Shown in pieces: positions 32,754-45,604 of a stretch of DNA of 64,000 nt. The position numbers were made by a program, and so were the translations under genes. The notes under the pieces are model-generated. The model was not told the DNA's origin, did no database searches, and saw nothing but the letters and a program-made list of their open reading frames with translations. The stretch comes from Protonemura montana (taxonomy: Eukaryota; Arthropoda; Insecta; Plecoptera; Nemouridae): NCBI GenBank assembly GCA_947568835.1, contig OX387604.1, positions 28,683,351 through 28,747,350 of the forward strand, given 5' to 3'. Position 1 is the first letter of the stretch. The number at the start of each line of letters is the position of its first letter.

Positions 32754-35700
32754 TCAACGATACAAACGAACAAAATCTCGGATGGTATGAGAAATCACCT
32801 TCGGTTCAGTCGCACTGCAACAGAAACATCAACAATTGATTAGCGCCGAACATCGAATTAGTGGTGCATTAGTGAAAATAATCCTAGTCAAATTTGTATA
32901 TGAACACAAAGAGCTAAGTCAACTGTGTTGTCTGACGGCTCTAATGTTAATAGCAGATTTACGCTATTTAACAATAAACTTGACAAAATAATTTGTGTGA
33001 AATGATCGTGTAGTATCCAAAAAGGCTGGATATCAGTAAGGGAGAGAGGACAGGCAAAGAGATGGTTGTAAGCTGCAATGATTTAAGTTTACCATTTCCT
33101 TGAGCACTTGTGGAGAGCCTCAAGAGAGAGTTTGGTGTACAGTTCCTTTTCAAATGATAAAAATAACTGCCAAAAAGTTGACAAAACTTTTAACCTATCA
33201 CAGCTTTCCACCATCTCTTCGCTTCCCTCTGTAAGTTACATAACTACTCTACTTTCCTCTACACCTTGTGTCAAATGCCCGGCAATGAGATAAACAGGAG
33301 AAGCAACTAAAAATATTTCACCACTTTTCATAAAATATGGGAAAGTTCCAGCGTGTAAAAGTGGCACTCATCATCAATAAAATTAACCCAACTAGCAGGT
33401 TGAAAGTCTACATTAAATTTAGCCGCTCTCACTTCTCCCTGAACATTCTCCCTGGCGATTTGACAATTTCAGTATTATTTACTAACAGTTCCACAAATGT
33501 AATCCATTGCTTGAACTACAGAGATTAAATTCCAAGTCAACAGGATCATTGTTCATGAAAAAAATATCACGATACTACTTTGAAAAGTGTCATGACACTA
33601 AAAAACGCAGTGCAATTGATGCTTAAATATACATTTTCATATGCGGCAAACCAAGATGTACCTAGATTGACCTATATCATCTAGGTTTAGACCTAGATCT
33701 TTATCAAGATGTATAAATTCAATACCTAGAAAGCTCAGAGTTGAAACGAATGAGCTGTTCATAAGTTGCCTGGCGAGAACTTCCATGAGGCAGCGCCTCA
33801 ATAGCCACCTGAAGCCACATTGTCCACAGCTGCAAAATCAGAACAGAATTGTTGTCATTTCAGAGCAAATGCACTAACGAAAGTAAATCCAAATCTAAAA
33901 AATCAAGTGAGAGGAGAAAGTATGAACTAGTCACCTGTCGCATCATCGGATTGAAGTGGATTATCTGGTCTATGACATCGCCTACGTCAGTGAACATGTA
34001 GGAATGTAGTTTGAAAACCGAGGCATGGATCAGGGCGGTCACGATCGACTGACCGTGCTTCTCAAGGATGTCTGTTACAAGTGCACACCTCGTCTCGAAG
34101 TCAGGCCGCTCCTGTCAATCAATGCTCAATGATTAGTGGCGCAATTAACAAGTAATTTCATTGAATGATCGTTAGGTGTTAGCGCAGCAGTAGTTTCACA
34201 ACTTCCCTGTGTTATTATGAGCCTAGCCTAAATATGAGAGGGAGACCTGATGCCGGCACTTTAGTCCAGGGGCATGGATGGGACCTCTGCCTTGGGCTGC
34301 CGTGCGGAGTAACTTAAATGACAGGATTGCTTCACTAATTCATGCTGCTAAGAGGTTGGTAACCAAGGTAAGTGAAGCTGATTGCAAATCTTGTTGCTTA
34401 ACATTGAGGCAGTCTAGCAATGATCGGCATTTCCATCACCCGAACCCATTTGATAATTAGGAGTAGGTAATCTGATATGCACAGCATTCTCTTCAGGTCT
34501 TCGAACGAATTTCTCTCTAAAAATGCCAGAACTAACCTGACACAACCATCTGCAAAAAAGAGACAAATGAGCCAAGCTCTAGCAATTAAATTGTAACTTT
34601 TCTTACGTGGAGAGTGCGGCCGATGTGAATTAGATCGTAAAAGAACTTCATGACCGAGGAACTTGCGTCTCGATGATCGAGGGGTATAGCAAGGATTGCA
34701 CAATGCAAGATCTGAGTGATGGATGACTCTTGGAGGAACAATATTGGTGCTCGTTGGATGAATCTGAAACAATACTTAGTTTTAGAATCGACAAAAGTGG
34801 ATGCAAATTGTTTTGTTAGTCTGGAGAAGTTTAGTTAAGTTTGCGATGGAATGCCACCGCTATTCTGATGGCTGATTTTGCTAACATCACGCTAAACTTG
34901 GTTCAAACTAAAGATTTGATTTCCTCTAGCTCGATGAAAATATGCAAACGCCAAGCAAGAATATTTTAAATTAAATACAGTTTTTAGTTGGAGTTTTTTT
35001 CAAAAGGAATTGTTTTTTTGAAACTGAAACAAGTTATGGTTATATCTGACACTATTTTCTTTGATTTCGAAGAGTGTTTTAAATTTTAAACCTCTAATAG
35101 TCTAGGTTGAAATTTTAAATGGAGATACGCTCAGAGAGAAAATATTAACTTATTAAAATATAACAAGCTTTTGCTCGGACATGGCATTGATCACTGTGTA
35201 AAACTATTCACGCAAAACTATTTTCTATGAACGCAAATATTTAGCTTTTTAGCAGGAAGTGAAATATCACGACAAAACCAAGCTGAGTGAGGCCATATTT
35301 CAGACATAGACGCTATTAATAGGCATACAATTTAAGCATCAAATTAGTAAGAACAAGAGCCTAACAAGAGCCTAACAAGAGCCTATGGCCATGGGTACTC
35401 TTGATATCTGTACCGGTTCTGAATAATAACATTCTTGGTTCCAATTTTAGAATTTGTGTATCGTTTGTCAGCAAATTTGATGGGCTGCAACCTGCCGTGC
35501 TCAACACAAGGTCCCCATCTAGGACAATCCCTTTACAATCCCTTTACCACATGCTATTGTCACTTCTCTTCTTCTTTAGTAGCCTTCACTTAATTACCCC
35601 ACCTCTCTCGACCCTACCACAACGCACTAAATCCTCTACTCCTCTTTTACAGCTATGAGCTCCGTTGAAGTGACCAGGGCCTTGCATTGCAAGTGGTGCC

Positions 35701-38700
35701 ATTTTGGAGCTCACTTGGGTACCCAGTTCCAAAAATCATTACCTTGAAGCATCCCTAGCAGCCACTAGCATTTTGTGTCAAATTTGAAAAAAAAAAAACA
35801 GCATGCTTTTATAGATAGTTCTAAGAAGAATTAGAACTAAGAATAGTTCTTAGGGAAATTGTTCCCTTTTACGAAACATACCGAGCACAAAGTCGAAAGA
35901 AGTCGTCGACAGTGTCCGGATGGTTGGTTAGTCCGTTGGGTTCTTGCAAGAGAGCAAATGTTGGTCCCATAAAGGCAGTTAGCATCTTGTACAAGTCTGC
36001 ATGGCAGCTGGGATCTGCAGCGTACTCATCGGCCAGGATGCTGCCCAGGTACAGGTAGCAGCTGAATCGATACGTGTAATACAGCGTGATCATCTGCTCG
36101 ATCATGTTGGGCAGCAGGTGGGCAATCTGCTTCGACACGCAACGAACGGCAAATCTAGAAACACAAAGACACGTTTCGATCAAATTGAAAATGACAAGGC
36201 TGGAAAAACGTGTGACCGAACCGGGAAATAAGCCCGGAACAGAATGGTCTACCAACTAAGCTATCTGGGCAACAGCACAGGGTGGGAGAAGGGATCCCTG
36301 CAGCAGGAAATGGCGTGCGTTTTCATGCATTACTCGTTGGTTTCAAATCCTAGGTGACAACACCGGAAAACTAAATATACTACAACTGTTCACTTTTCAT
36401 CAACTAAAACTGGTAACGTAAAGCAACGATTTGTCCCGGTTTTAATATGTCCAAGGCAAATAATGTGCGAGGATGAGAACACTTTAAGCCACTTTTGCTC
36501 CCCACTGCAAATTGTGAACTCTTAGTGGTGTTTAATGATTTTTTTTAAAGAGTGCTTTTTCCATTGTATTTCACTTGATTGTGGCATCGTATGGTGTATG
36601 GGACCATCTCGCCACTGTTATTTATTTTATTCACCAACGACATCTCGGATGGATCAGCAAAAGGCACTCTCACTCTGTACGCGGACGATACGACTCAGTT
36701 AATAAAAGGTGTTGATAATGAAGAGGTGAAATCGCAGGCAATAAGGAAGCAAATAATATGAGCACCTGGTGCCAAAAAAATACCCTTTTTATCAATAGAC
36801 TTAAAACTAACCTTATCCAATTTAGGTCAAAGAACCAACTAGTACCAAGAACCAACCATACGACTGGAAGGAACAATTATTAAAGAAATGAACAAAGTAA
36901 AATTTCTAGGTCTTATCTTAAACAATCAATTGAATTGGGAAAGCCACATAAAGCAAGTGTGCCTGAAAGTGGCTTCAGGGTGCTGCCTTTTAAAAAAGAT
37001 TTTGGACATTTGCAGCATTGATGCAGCTTAACTAGTATATTATGAACACATTCATTCTAGAATTACCTATGGAATTATCATGTGGGGCAACTCAGTTCAT
37101 GCACCCAGACTATTTGCTATGCAGAAAAAAGCTCTCCGCATTTTAGGTGGAGCAAGCTTTGACCCCTGTGCGGATTTTTATTATAACGACCGTAGTAAAA
37201 CACTTTTTAGAAACTTACGAATCATGACATTGCCCTGCATTTACATTTACTTGACAATATTATTTGTAGTGGATAACAACTTTCTGGTAATAGACAATTG
37301 TGATGTACATAAGCATTTTACAAGAGGAAATAACAACATTTATGTAACAAAAAATAGATTAAAAATGACAGACAACTGCCCAATTAATGCAGGCTCATTA
37401 TTATATAACAAACTGCCAGTGGAGTTAAAAAATCTAAAAGGCTACAAATTTCAAGATAGTCTAAAACTGTATTTGCTGAAAGTGAAAGAATTCCTATGTG
37501 ATAAATAAAATAACTTGCAACATAATAACTGACGTGCCAATATCATGTACTGTGATCAATTAAGGTTGAATAAATATATTATTATTATTATGGTATCGTA
37601 TAGAGCTGGGGAACCGTATCAGAAGGTAAGGATGAGGATGATTAACTACGCCGATCAGTACAGTAGAACAGAAGAGTAGAATTACCTGAGACACCGACAG
37701 ATCCTCTCGCTGATACGTAGGTCAGATTGGTACTTGTTGCATGCCGTGGACATTATAGGCCACACCTCCGAGATAACGCCCAGGCATGGGTGGGCGCTGC
37801 CGTTCTCCACCCGTGGGTCGATGCTTCGAAAGATAGCCGCCAGACGATCCAGCCACAGGCACGGGTCTGTTTTTGATCCTAAAATACACGTACCGTTCAG
37901 CATACCGTTTGGCGGTGTTCACAATGGGAAGAAGTCTTCCGAAAAGTTGCCCCAATCACAACACAGGACAAGATGGTAATAGCAAGCTTTGCAAATGTCA
38001 ACAATGGTATGTTTGTTAATTGTTCGCTGTATTAGCGGCTGATTTAACCTGATATTCTCCTGTATAGCAAGAGCATAGTGGTCTTATTTAACTATCCAAC
38101 ATATTTTTTAAATACTTGTAAGTGTCAAGTTTTCACCTTAACAAACTGCTCGCAGTAAGATTATGCACAATGGAAGCTTCAAAGTTTTGAGACATAATAT
38201 TTTGTAAAGTGCTGCCTTTGCCATTCAGCAGTTTGCAGCCAAATCAAACTCTTCACCAACATTTGATCTTCCCTACCCATGGAACTGTCTGCATGGAACT
38301 GTCTGCATGGAACTGTCTGCATGGAACTGTCTGCATGGAACTGTCTGCATGGAACTGTCTGCATGGAACTGTCTGCATGGAACTGTCTGCATGGAACTGT
38401 CTGCATGGAACTGTCTGCATGGAACTGTCTGCATGGAACTGTCTGCATGGAACTGTCTGCATGGAACTGTCTGCATGGAACTGCCTGCATGGAACTGTCT
38501 GCCTACCCATAATGCAATACTAACCTCTATCTCCTATCACGTTGTTCTCCATCAGAGTGCAGAGTGGTGTTATTTGACACCAACAAATGTCCCGCATGGC
38601 ATCATGTATCTTGTCATGAGGTAATTTGCCAACAATCAACGAGATGCCTTTAAGCAAGCCGATGGCAGCATCGTTGGACAGCGTGAACGAGTCCAACGAT

Positions 38701-41700
38701 TGCACGATCTGTACTAGGCCTTGAAAGTGGACGCCCATGTGATTTTTACAAGCACTGCAAACGCTCTGGAGTGAGTTCGCGGCAACTGTTGAGATTTGCG
38801 GCTGCTGGAGGCAGTAAAGCAGGAAGTTGAGAACGGGCTCTGGAAAAAGACGCACAAATTTGTCAAGTCCTTGTACATTAACTTTCGACAGGAATATGTT
38901 CACGACTTGGATATGTATTTCTTTTGGGAAAATGTGAACATGATTTATAAACTGACCATGTAAAAATATGAATATCTTCATTTTCAAGGTAAATAAAAAA
39001 AGAATTATTAAATATTGTCCACACTGCGGTTGTCTTTTAAGTACCAAGTACATGTACAGCGTTCATTAACTGGTTAATGTGATTTGGGATCAAATTGATT
39101 CGATGGTCCTGCTAAGCCATAATATTATCCAGTTGTTGCAGCTGATCTAGATCGATGAGGATAGTTACAAACACAATAGTAGATGCTGGTAACTTCTGTA
39201 GTTGGACTACGTACAATCAACTATGTGTTTTTGCTTACCCAGCGTCTGCGGATGTTTCTCAATCCACTCGCAGAGTTCGCCCAAGAGTTGCACAGAAGTG
39301 TGACGGACGGCAAAGTGAGTGTTTTCTGGTAAACCCAGGATTGCCTCGACTACTTTTGGCACAACCTCGCTCTCCTGTCTAAAAGGACTAGGATGGAATC
39401 AACAAAACGAAGGGGTGACATTGAATATTCGCATGCAAGTAGCAGGTATCGACTCCTGAGTAATTTAGTTAGAAATGTACGGAACTCACGGAAGAATATT
39501 TTTGGCGACTGCTTGCATTATGAAGAGAGCTGCTTCAGTGGAATCCCAAGTAACTCCTGGTTGCTGAAGACTGAGGAACATTTGTCTGAAGCAGTTTGAA
39601 GACCCGACGATGAAAACTACGTCTTTTATCAGCTCGGAGACTTTTGCTCGGAAGTCTGCGAAATCGTCGCCATCCTCAACGAGGCCCTCCTAAAAAAGAT
39701 GGGTGTGTAAATAAATGTAAATATTATTTATTATTCTGAATCTGAAATTAATAAAATAATAGCCCAGCAGGATGGTAAAACTAGACCACCGTAGATGGAT
39801 TAAGCAAATTAGACATCGAGAAAACAACAAATTGAACATCACAAATTCTTGTAGTCAGATTTTAAAAAATTATGAACTAATTCATTACGATCACTTTCCG
39901 ATTGGCGCTTGTTTTCAGATACACGATAAAATAATTGACTTGAGACAAAAACTTGCTGGAATGGCTTTTAGAATTGTCGTGAAAACACTTACGTTGTCGG
40001 GCTCCATTTGACAATGCTTGCACAGAGCTGCTATCAGTCTTTCCACATAAGGTTTGAAAAGAGCTGTAGCAGATTCGTTGTTCTTTTGATACAATTCCTC
40101 GGAAATCCGGAACCACAAGTTAAAAGTTATTTCAGCAACCTACAAAGAATTGAAATTATTATTGCACTTAATCTAGAGCTTTGTTGTTCGCTCTGTTTTA
40201 TAATGGACGTGTCTGTATGTAGATTTAGTTGTTTTATTGCTTTTTAAAACTTTTTGGTTACTGTCGCATGTTTGTATGAGTTGCCTAGCTGGTATTTTTA
40301 TAATTGATAGTTTGGATAATAAAAGTGACATACCTCGTAGTCGTGATGCCCAACACAAACTAGAACAAAGTCACAAATCCTGATGGCAAAATGGACTTCC
40401 ACCACACTTTGATTCAAAATCTTTTCTAAAAATGATTCGGCAAGTTCAGTAAATATTCGGCAGTAATTCATCGACCTGGAACCATAATAAATGTTAAATG
40501 GGTGCATAAAATTATCAGAGCATTTGTCTTACTACTTAACATGAAATAGCATTACTTTTCCTGATCTTCGTGGGCAACTGATAGGTGATAAGCTTCTTCG
40601 AGTGACATGACATTAGAGAAAAGTTCCTTCTCTAGGTCAGGCTGATTATTATTGTCTTCTAAGCATTGTAGCAAACAACAAATACAGTCAGTTGCAGCTT
40701 CGTGTAGTGGTGAACTAGCTTCGTGGTTTGAGAGTATACGGAAGGCATGTCTTATGATAACGTAGTCAGCCACATCAGGCAAAGTGATTGCTCGGATCGA
40801 TACCCAAGACGTGTAGCAGCGTAGTAAACGAGTGTGGATTTGAGATTCGCCACCACTTGATAGACATATTTTCTGTATGAAAAGTAAGAACAGTTTGGTA
40901 TTACAACTCTTAGCTTCAGACCCATATCAGACACCAATTATAAAATGTAGTATTACCAGAAAGTCAGACACAGTGCATGCCGTAGCATTTAAATCTTCTT
41001 TTATTTCCTCTCTACGATTCGCTCCTAATCTCAAGTTTCGAGAATTTACTTCTTCTGGGAGCACAGTTAGAATTTCTAGTAATGGCCAAACATTTACAGA
41101 ACTAAATTTCTTTAGAAGATCTAAAACTGGTTTTTTCCAAGAAGCCATTTGCAATGCTAAATCAGCCAAAGCCAAACAAAGCTGTGTGACGATGACTACA
41201 TTTGTGGAAATGTTCACTTGGCTAATGTGTTGAAGCAGCGAATCTCGCAGTGATTCGTGTGCGTCAGCTGGTAGCTCATGGAAGGATAACTGAATCTTCG
41301 ATCTCAAGGTTTGAGCAGCAAAATAACATGACTCGAGATCTCTCTTTTCATGAAGCATTTCATCGGCAATTTTCCATGAGTATACCTGAATGAAATAAAG
41401 AACATTATACATTACTCCAAGAAATAAATTTAAGAGCTAATATTAATTAAAGAGTCAAATTAAAACATTTGATCCAAGTTGCAGTAGGGACGGTGGGAGC
41501 ATAGGATTTGTAATAGTTATTTCCAATTCTATTGTGAGGGATAGTCATTTTGAGGTTATTGCTGGGCAGTTGCCTAACCATTTACCACATTGCATAGGCT
41601 TGGTTAGAGGTACACCTGTCATAGTTTAGCACGACTGTGTTGATATACTGTATAATTCAGCAACATTTGTGGTGAATTGATCATGATACCATTAGTTTCA

Positions 41701-41926
41701 TTGCTAAAGTAGTTGGAAAAGAGCGTTATCACCCTTCCGCCACCGTTCGTTGCACCTGCCGTCTCCTGTGGCTTCCTCGAACGACCAAAAAGAAGAAAAG
41801 GGAACTTACCGATTCTTGTAGTTGCTGGAGCCACCTGGAAGCAATTTCTTTCTTCGAGCTGTCTGGATCGCGGTACAGAATCATTACCGCTTGATAAACG
41901 GTCTCCAGACTTGGAGCTGAATCCAT
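32754..41926 (-). CDS. TNPO3: Transportin-3 (SR-protein nuclear import receptor)
   Basis: Importin-beta family karyopherin that carries phosphorylated RS-domain splicing factors into the nucleus and releases them on RanGTP. Fourteen coding exons on the minus strand: 41926-41810, 41385-40957, 40872-40556, 40475-40334, 40139-39993, 39689-39490, 39378-39239, 38839-38525, 37878-37686, 36154-35882, 34763-34607, 34111-33935, 33829-33726, 32814-32754. All have GT/AG ends and frame is kept throughout, giving 923 residues, the length of human TNPO3 as I remember it. Markers along the protein are [12 protein letters not shown] (start), [46 protein letters not shown] and a C-terminus IRDFVRLYR that parallels human LRDFTRLFR. 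The arginine-rich helix that recognises RS domains is largely kept ([13 protein letters not shown], about 655-667). Introns hold a non-LTR relic, a minisatellite and an old SINE. The start is the first ATG of the homologous N-terminus. Confidence 0.96.
34200..34460 (-). mobile_element. Old 5S-derived SINE fragment in TNPO3 intron 11
   Basis: A diverged body segment: plus-strand GAGCCTAGCCTA, GATGCCGGCAC, GACAGGATTGCTTCACTAAT and TGCTAAGAGGTTGGTAACC align in order with the body of copies A, D and F, followed by a remnant of GTTGCTTAAC. The tail and a clear 5S head are missing. It has the same transcriptional sense as the host gene. Confidence 0.6.
36205..36270 (-). repeat. tRNA-like A-box/B-box segment
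   Basis: The minus strand reads GCCCAGATAGCTTAGTTGG (a good A-box, TAGCTTAGTTGG) and about 35 bases later CCGGTTCGGTCAC (B-box-like). The arms do not fold into a proper cloverleaf and no convincing anticodon stem is seen, so a relic of a tRNA-derived SINE is likelier than a tRNA gene. It ends about 50 bp upstream of TNPO3 exon 10. Confidence 0.3.
36535..37592 (+). mobile_element. Jockey-like non-LTR retrotransposon, 5'-truncated relic
   Basis: The plus strand encodes the 3' half of a reverse transcriptase: [14 protein letters not shown], then the catalytic LYADDT motif, then [19 protein letters not shown] and [14 protein letters not shown] ... [10 protein letters not shown], ending about 37,508. 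The reading is broken by two or more frame changes and an in-frame stop (after ICSIDAA), so it is dead. The 3' end carries AATAAATATATT and an (ATT)n tail at 37,577-37,591. It lies antisense in TNPO3 intron 9. The Jockey-clade assignment is from motif style only. Confidence 0.8.
38275..38505. repeat. 14-bp minisatellite (GGAACTGTCTGCAT)n in TNPO3 intron 8
   Basis: About 16 near-perfect 14-bp units within the intron between exons 8 and 9. Its upstream edge (in gene sense) starts about 20 bases after the exon 8 donor GTTAGTATTG. Frame-free open reading occurs on both strands because the unit lacks stops; I do not regard these frames as genes. Confidence 0.95.
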
Positions 41927-42450
41927 CTTTTCAGATTTCAGCGCTTCTTTTTATACAGCACACACAGTTGTATTTCTGACATACAGCATTACCTACTTAC
42001 AGTAAATGAACAAACATATATACAAAAATATTAGCAAAGTTTCATTGCAAGTGCCACTTACAGGTGACGAACAGAGCAAATCTAAACTGTCAAGCCCCTG
42101 AACAAAAAAAAATGGACAACTGTTGTTATACAATAAAATAATAAGTCGGTTACATTACTTGTTGCAAACTATTCATCAGTGAAGCGTCCCAAGAGAAGAG
42201 GAATTATATAAGAATATGGATGCTACGATATGCCAGAAAGCACCGGACACTTATATTCTGTATGCCGGACCCAAGACTCACACGACAAGCTCCTACTGAG
42301 CGGTGAGCAAAGTAAGCTCTATTGCTCAGCGCTAGGACCGTGGTTCGGGGCGGCGCAAAAACATGGGTCGGTCCTAGTGCTTAGAGTTGACACTTGACTG
42401 ATGTGAACTGTTTTAACCTAAATAATTTGCTATAAATATACGATTACGTG
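41927..42450. promoter_or_regulatory. Likely bidirectional promoter, TNPO3 / WASHC3
   Basis: The two start codons face away from each other with 524 bp between. No TATA box is evident on either side. A 13-bp imperfect inverted pair (GCGCTAGGACCG at 42,329-42,340; CGGTCCTAGTGC at 42,369-42,380) flanks a small GC-rich centre about 75-120 bp before the WASHC3 start. Promoter function is inferred from arrangement only. Confidence 0.5.
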
Positions 42451-43812
42451 ATGGATGTGGATGGTCTTCCGATTATCGGTCCCGGAGTAGATTTTACCAA
42501 GGTAAATTATTCCAATTTAATTAAAGCTAATAGTGACTTATTAACACGTTTAGTGGCTTCATCCTGGTTCCCCACCATTGACAGTCTGTAACTCTGTTTT
42601 GCGAGGTTCATTTGAAAATATGGTAGTCGTTCAAAATGTTCATTTTTGTGGTCGATGATATTAATTACACTTTTTAACACATTATTTGATTTTTAAGGTT
42701 AGAGCAATTCATCAAAAGAGAACACTGGCATTTATTAATCACTTTATACTAAACACAGTTTCATTTTTGAACAAATTTTCACGATCATGTGAACTACGCT
42801 TTGAGCGATTTGAAGCAAAGATTCAGAAGCTGGAAGCATCTCTCTGTATATTAGAGGCAAAGGTAGGTAAAAAGAAATTATTTATTATTTCCCCACGTTT
42901 TCTCTGGCATTTGCATCGCTTTATTTAAATTATTTTTTCCAGTTATTATCAATCTCAGGTCTTGATCAAGTGAATCCAGTAGTGTTCGACCAAAACAATG
43001 TCCCAGCTAACCCTGCCAAAACTGTTGCTGAACCAAACTTAGAAAATGATCGAGAGGAAGTTGCTGAAAAAAAAGCTGAAGTGAAGCAAGAAAATACCTA
43101 CAATGCAGCACAAGACCCACTTTATTCTAGATTTTTTAAAATGATTCAAGTTGGAGTTCCAATTCAAGCTGTTCGGTTGAAGATGAATGCAGAGGGATTG
43201 GATTCTAGTGTTCTTGAGTGAGTCTCAAATCGTATAAGTGTGTTAAGTTTGTATACACTGTTGTCCAACTTATACGAAAACTATCTGAATAGGTACTTGT
43301 TACCTTAAGCCTAGTAGAATTCAGGCACGGCTGAAATACGGCTATATAATTTTACACGTGTCAGCTGGCAGAATATTTTTCATTTCTTGTTGAGCTTAAA
43401 ATATCAGCTACCTTGGACATAGGCTGCAAATAAATAAATATCTGACTTTGCATAAACAAGATATGCCTTCACAACTAGGCATAGCTCTTGGATTTATGGT
43501 GAGAACTAAAATATGTAGAACAGTGACAATGTGGATAAGATGGTGTAGTTCACCGACCCATATGGACATTTTATAAAGCAAGGTTTTAGGAAGACACACT
43601 TAGAAGACACTACTAACTAATTTTGTTTATTTTCAAGGATTATGAAGCAAATTTAGGATGTAAAGTCTAAGCAATTTTTTATTAACATTCATTCTACTTA
43701 TTATTTTTACAGCAAGCCAAATGAACAAATTACTACTAGCACCACTCAGCCAAGGCAACCAAGAACTGCAAGCGAGAGCGAAAGTACGGCAAGCAGTTTC
43801 AGCGAAGATTAA
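42451..43812 (+). CDS. WASHC3: WASH complex subunit 3 (CCDC53)
   Basis: Subunit of the WASH complex, which activates Arp2/3 to build branched actin on endosomes for cargo sorting. Four exons: 42451-42501, 42698-42862, 42943-43217, 43713-43812. They give 196 residues against about 194 in human. The N-terminus MDVDGLPIIGPGVDFTK matches the family start. A central segment (LAFINHFILNTVSFLNKFS, then EAKIQKLEASLCILEAK, about residues 26-72) is the coiled coil that packs into the complex. The DPLYSRFFKMIQVGVPIQAV block (about 130-150) is the conserved C-terminal motif before a Ser/Glu-rich acidic tail ending SSFSED. Exon junctions are GT/AG with frame kept. It is divergent from TNPO3. Confidence 0.95.
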
Positions 43813-43896
43813 CTCAATTTAAATCTAGATACTTGTTAATTGGGATTATTAACGATATAAACTATTTTGGATGCCTGTATTAATTGAAATCTGATG

Positions 43897-43902
43897 AATA
43901 AA
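43897..43902 (+). other. Poly(A) signal of WASHC3
   Basis: AATAAA 85 bp after the stop codon, followed by a T-rich stretch. It is the first such hexamer downstream of the gene. Confidence 0.7.
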
Positions 43903-45604
43903 AAATGTCATTATTATTACAAACATTTTTCATCGTGTTAGACCAAGATCCTGACCTTTCATCGTGGAAGATACATTGGTGCTGCAGGTCACCACATATC
44001 CAAACTGAGAGGAAATACTTGCCCTCAGTTGATTAAAAGACAAAGTGTACATATGCAGGTGTTAATAATGAAAAATGTAGAACATACCTTCGTGTTATAT
44101 GCTTACCGCTTTAGGCCGCTCTTCTTTGAACATTTTCTATTCCTTCAAAAAGAAAGGTTTGCTGTCCATTCACATGTCCCATATTATTGACTTTTATTTT
44201 TATTTTGGACTCAAAACTGCTAGATAATACCATTTTAATCTTCCATCGAGTATTATCCCTACAAGTTCAACATTTTTATAGTTTTTCAATATTTCCGTTT
44301 ATTTTGTAGTTTTTTGCTACTGAAAGTAATCACTACCCTTTTCTTTATATGCAAGATAAAATGAAAAGTTGATACTTTCATGTTGTTCTTATTTCTCTGC
44401 ATACGACACAATCCTCTGCATATGTTCGACCCTTTTCTTAATTCATTTTATGTTACATTTCTTCTCTCTTTTTCATGTAATTTGCTTTTCTTTACAAGTG
44501 TAATAATAGTGGTATTATTGTTATTTATTTTATTTGTGTCTACAGCGAAAGGTAACTAAAAAAACTTACGGTAGGTAGATGATAAGAGTAACTAATAAAC
44601 ATAACTTATCAAAGTTAAAATAGCCGATTTAAAAAGATGAAGGAAGCTGACAAATCTGTGAACAAGGCCAAAAGACACTGCATAACCTGCAACCTACAAT
44701 TTTTTATCACATTAAGCTTCGTTTCCTTCATTACTCTTCTCCAATTCTCACAAATGATGTGTTAGAAACTTTGAAAGTATAATATTGAATAAGAAAGATA
44801 TATTGAATAAGTCATAAGGCTGAAAAATAATATAAGGGAAGAGGAACGAAGGAAATGCAACTTATCAAGGTAGATACGTCTGATTGCAAATGTGACGAAA
44901 TACTTTTTGACGTTTATATTGAATCTCTTCATACCAACACCTTGGTATACACCTTGGTAAGTTGGGTGTCCGTCTTACCTCTTCCAAAGTTCAATATCAA
45001 ATGTCAAATATTAGAAATATCAAATTTCAGTTATTAGTTCTAGAAATATAATTTTCATTAATTTCATTATTTGTAAATATTATTTCAGCAATGTCATTTA
45101 CTTGCAGATGCTTGATTCTCCAATAAATTCAATCTAGGTATTAGGTAGATGGACGCAGATGTTGCCAATGGTTAAATTTTAAATTTGGTTTGATGTATAC
45201 AATTTTCATTATCGGCTCATTCGAGCGACGTTTTATTCCAGTTCTATCGTTGGTTCAATACATGTGTTTTTTATGTTTGTTAATTTCTTTCTTTTGAGAA
45301 CAGTTGCTAACTTCTAGTAAGTTTTCAGCTTTTCAAAAATAATGTTGTTGAAGCAGATTATGAAGTCTTTAGACTGTTTAAAGGTAATTTGTATTCCTTC
45401 CTCAATTATCTGTTACAGTGTGGAATGCCTAAAGGTTAAAACAAAATTCATAGTGGTTGAGTGGTTGTTTTCAGAGCCATGGTTTGATGTTATGAAGTGT
45501 TTTTCAGATATGCTCTGCATTAAAGAGGTTTGCGGCCTTCAAAAGGGTCTGACGTTTTGACGAGCCGTGACTCGAGACCAGAGACGTGAGACCCTTTCGA
45601 GGGC
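43903..45604. other. Gene-free intergenic stretch
   Basis: AT-rich, with T-rich tracts around 44,300-44,530. No open frame longer than about 75 codons and no recognisable element until the retrotransposon relic at 45,605. Confidence 0.5.

Noticed and set aside
34398..34560. An extra TNPO3 exon ([16 protein letters not shown])
   Set aside because: It lies between exons 11 and 12, which join in frame without it, and it does not match the family; it is intronic, next to a SINE fragment.
38179..38624. Overlapping open frames on both strands
   Set aside because: Generated by the 14-bp minisatellite inside TNPO3 intron 8.
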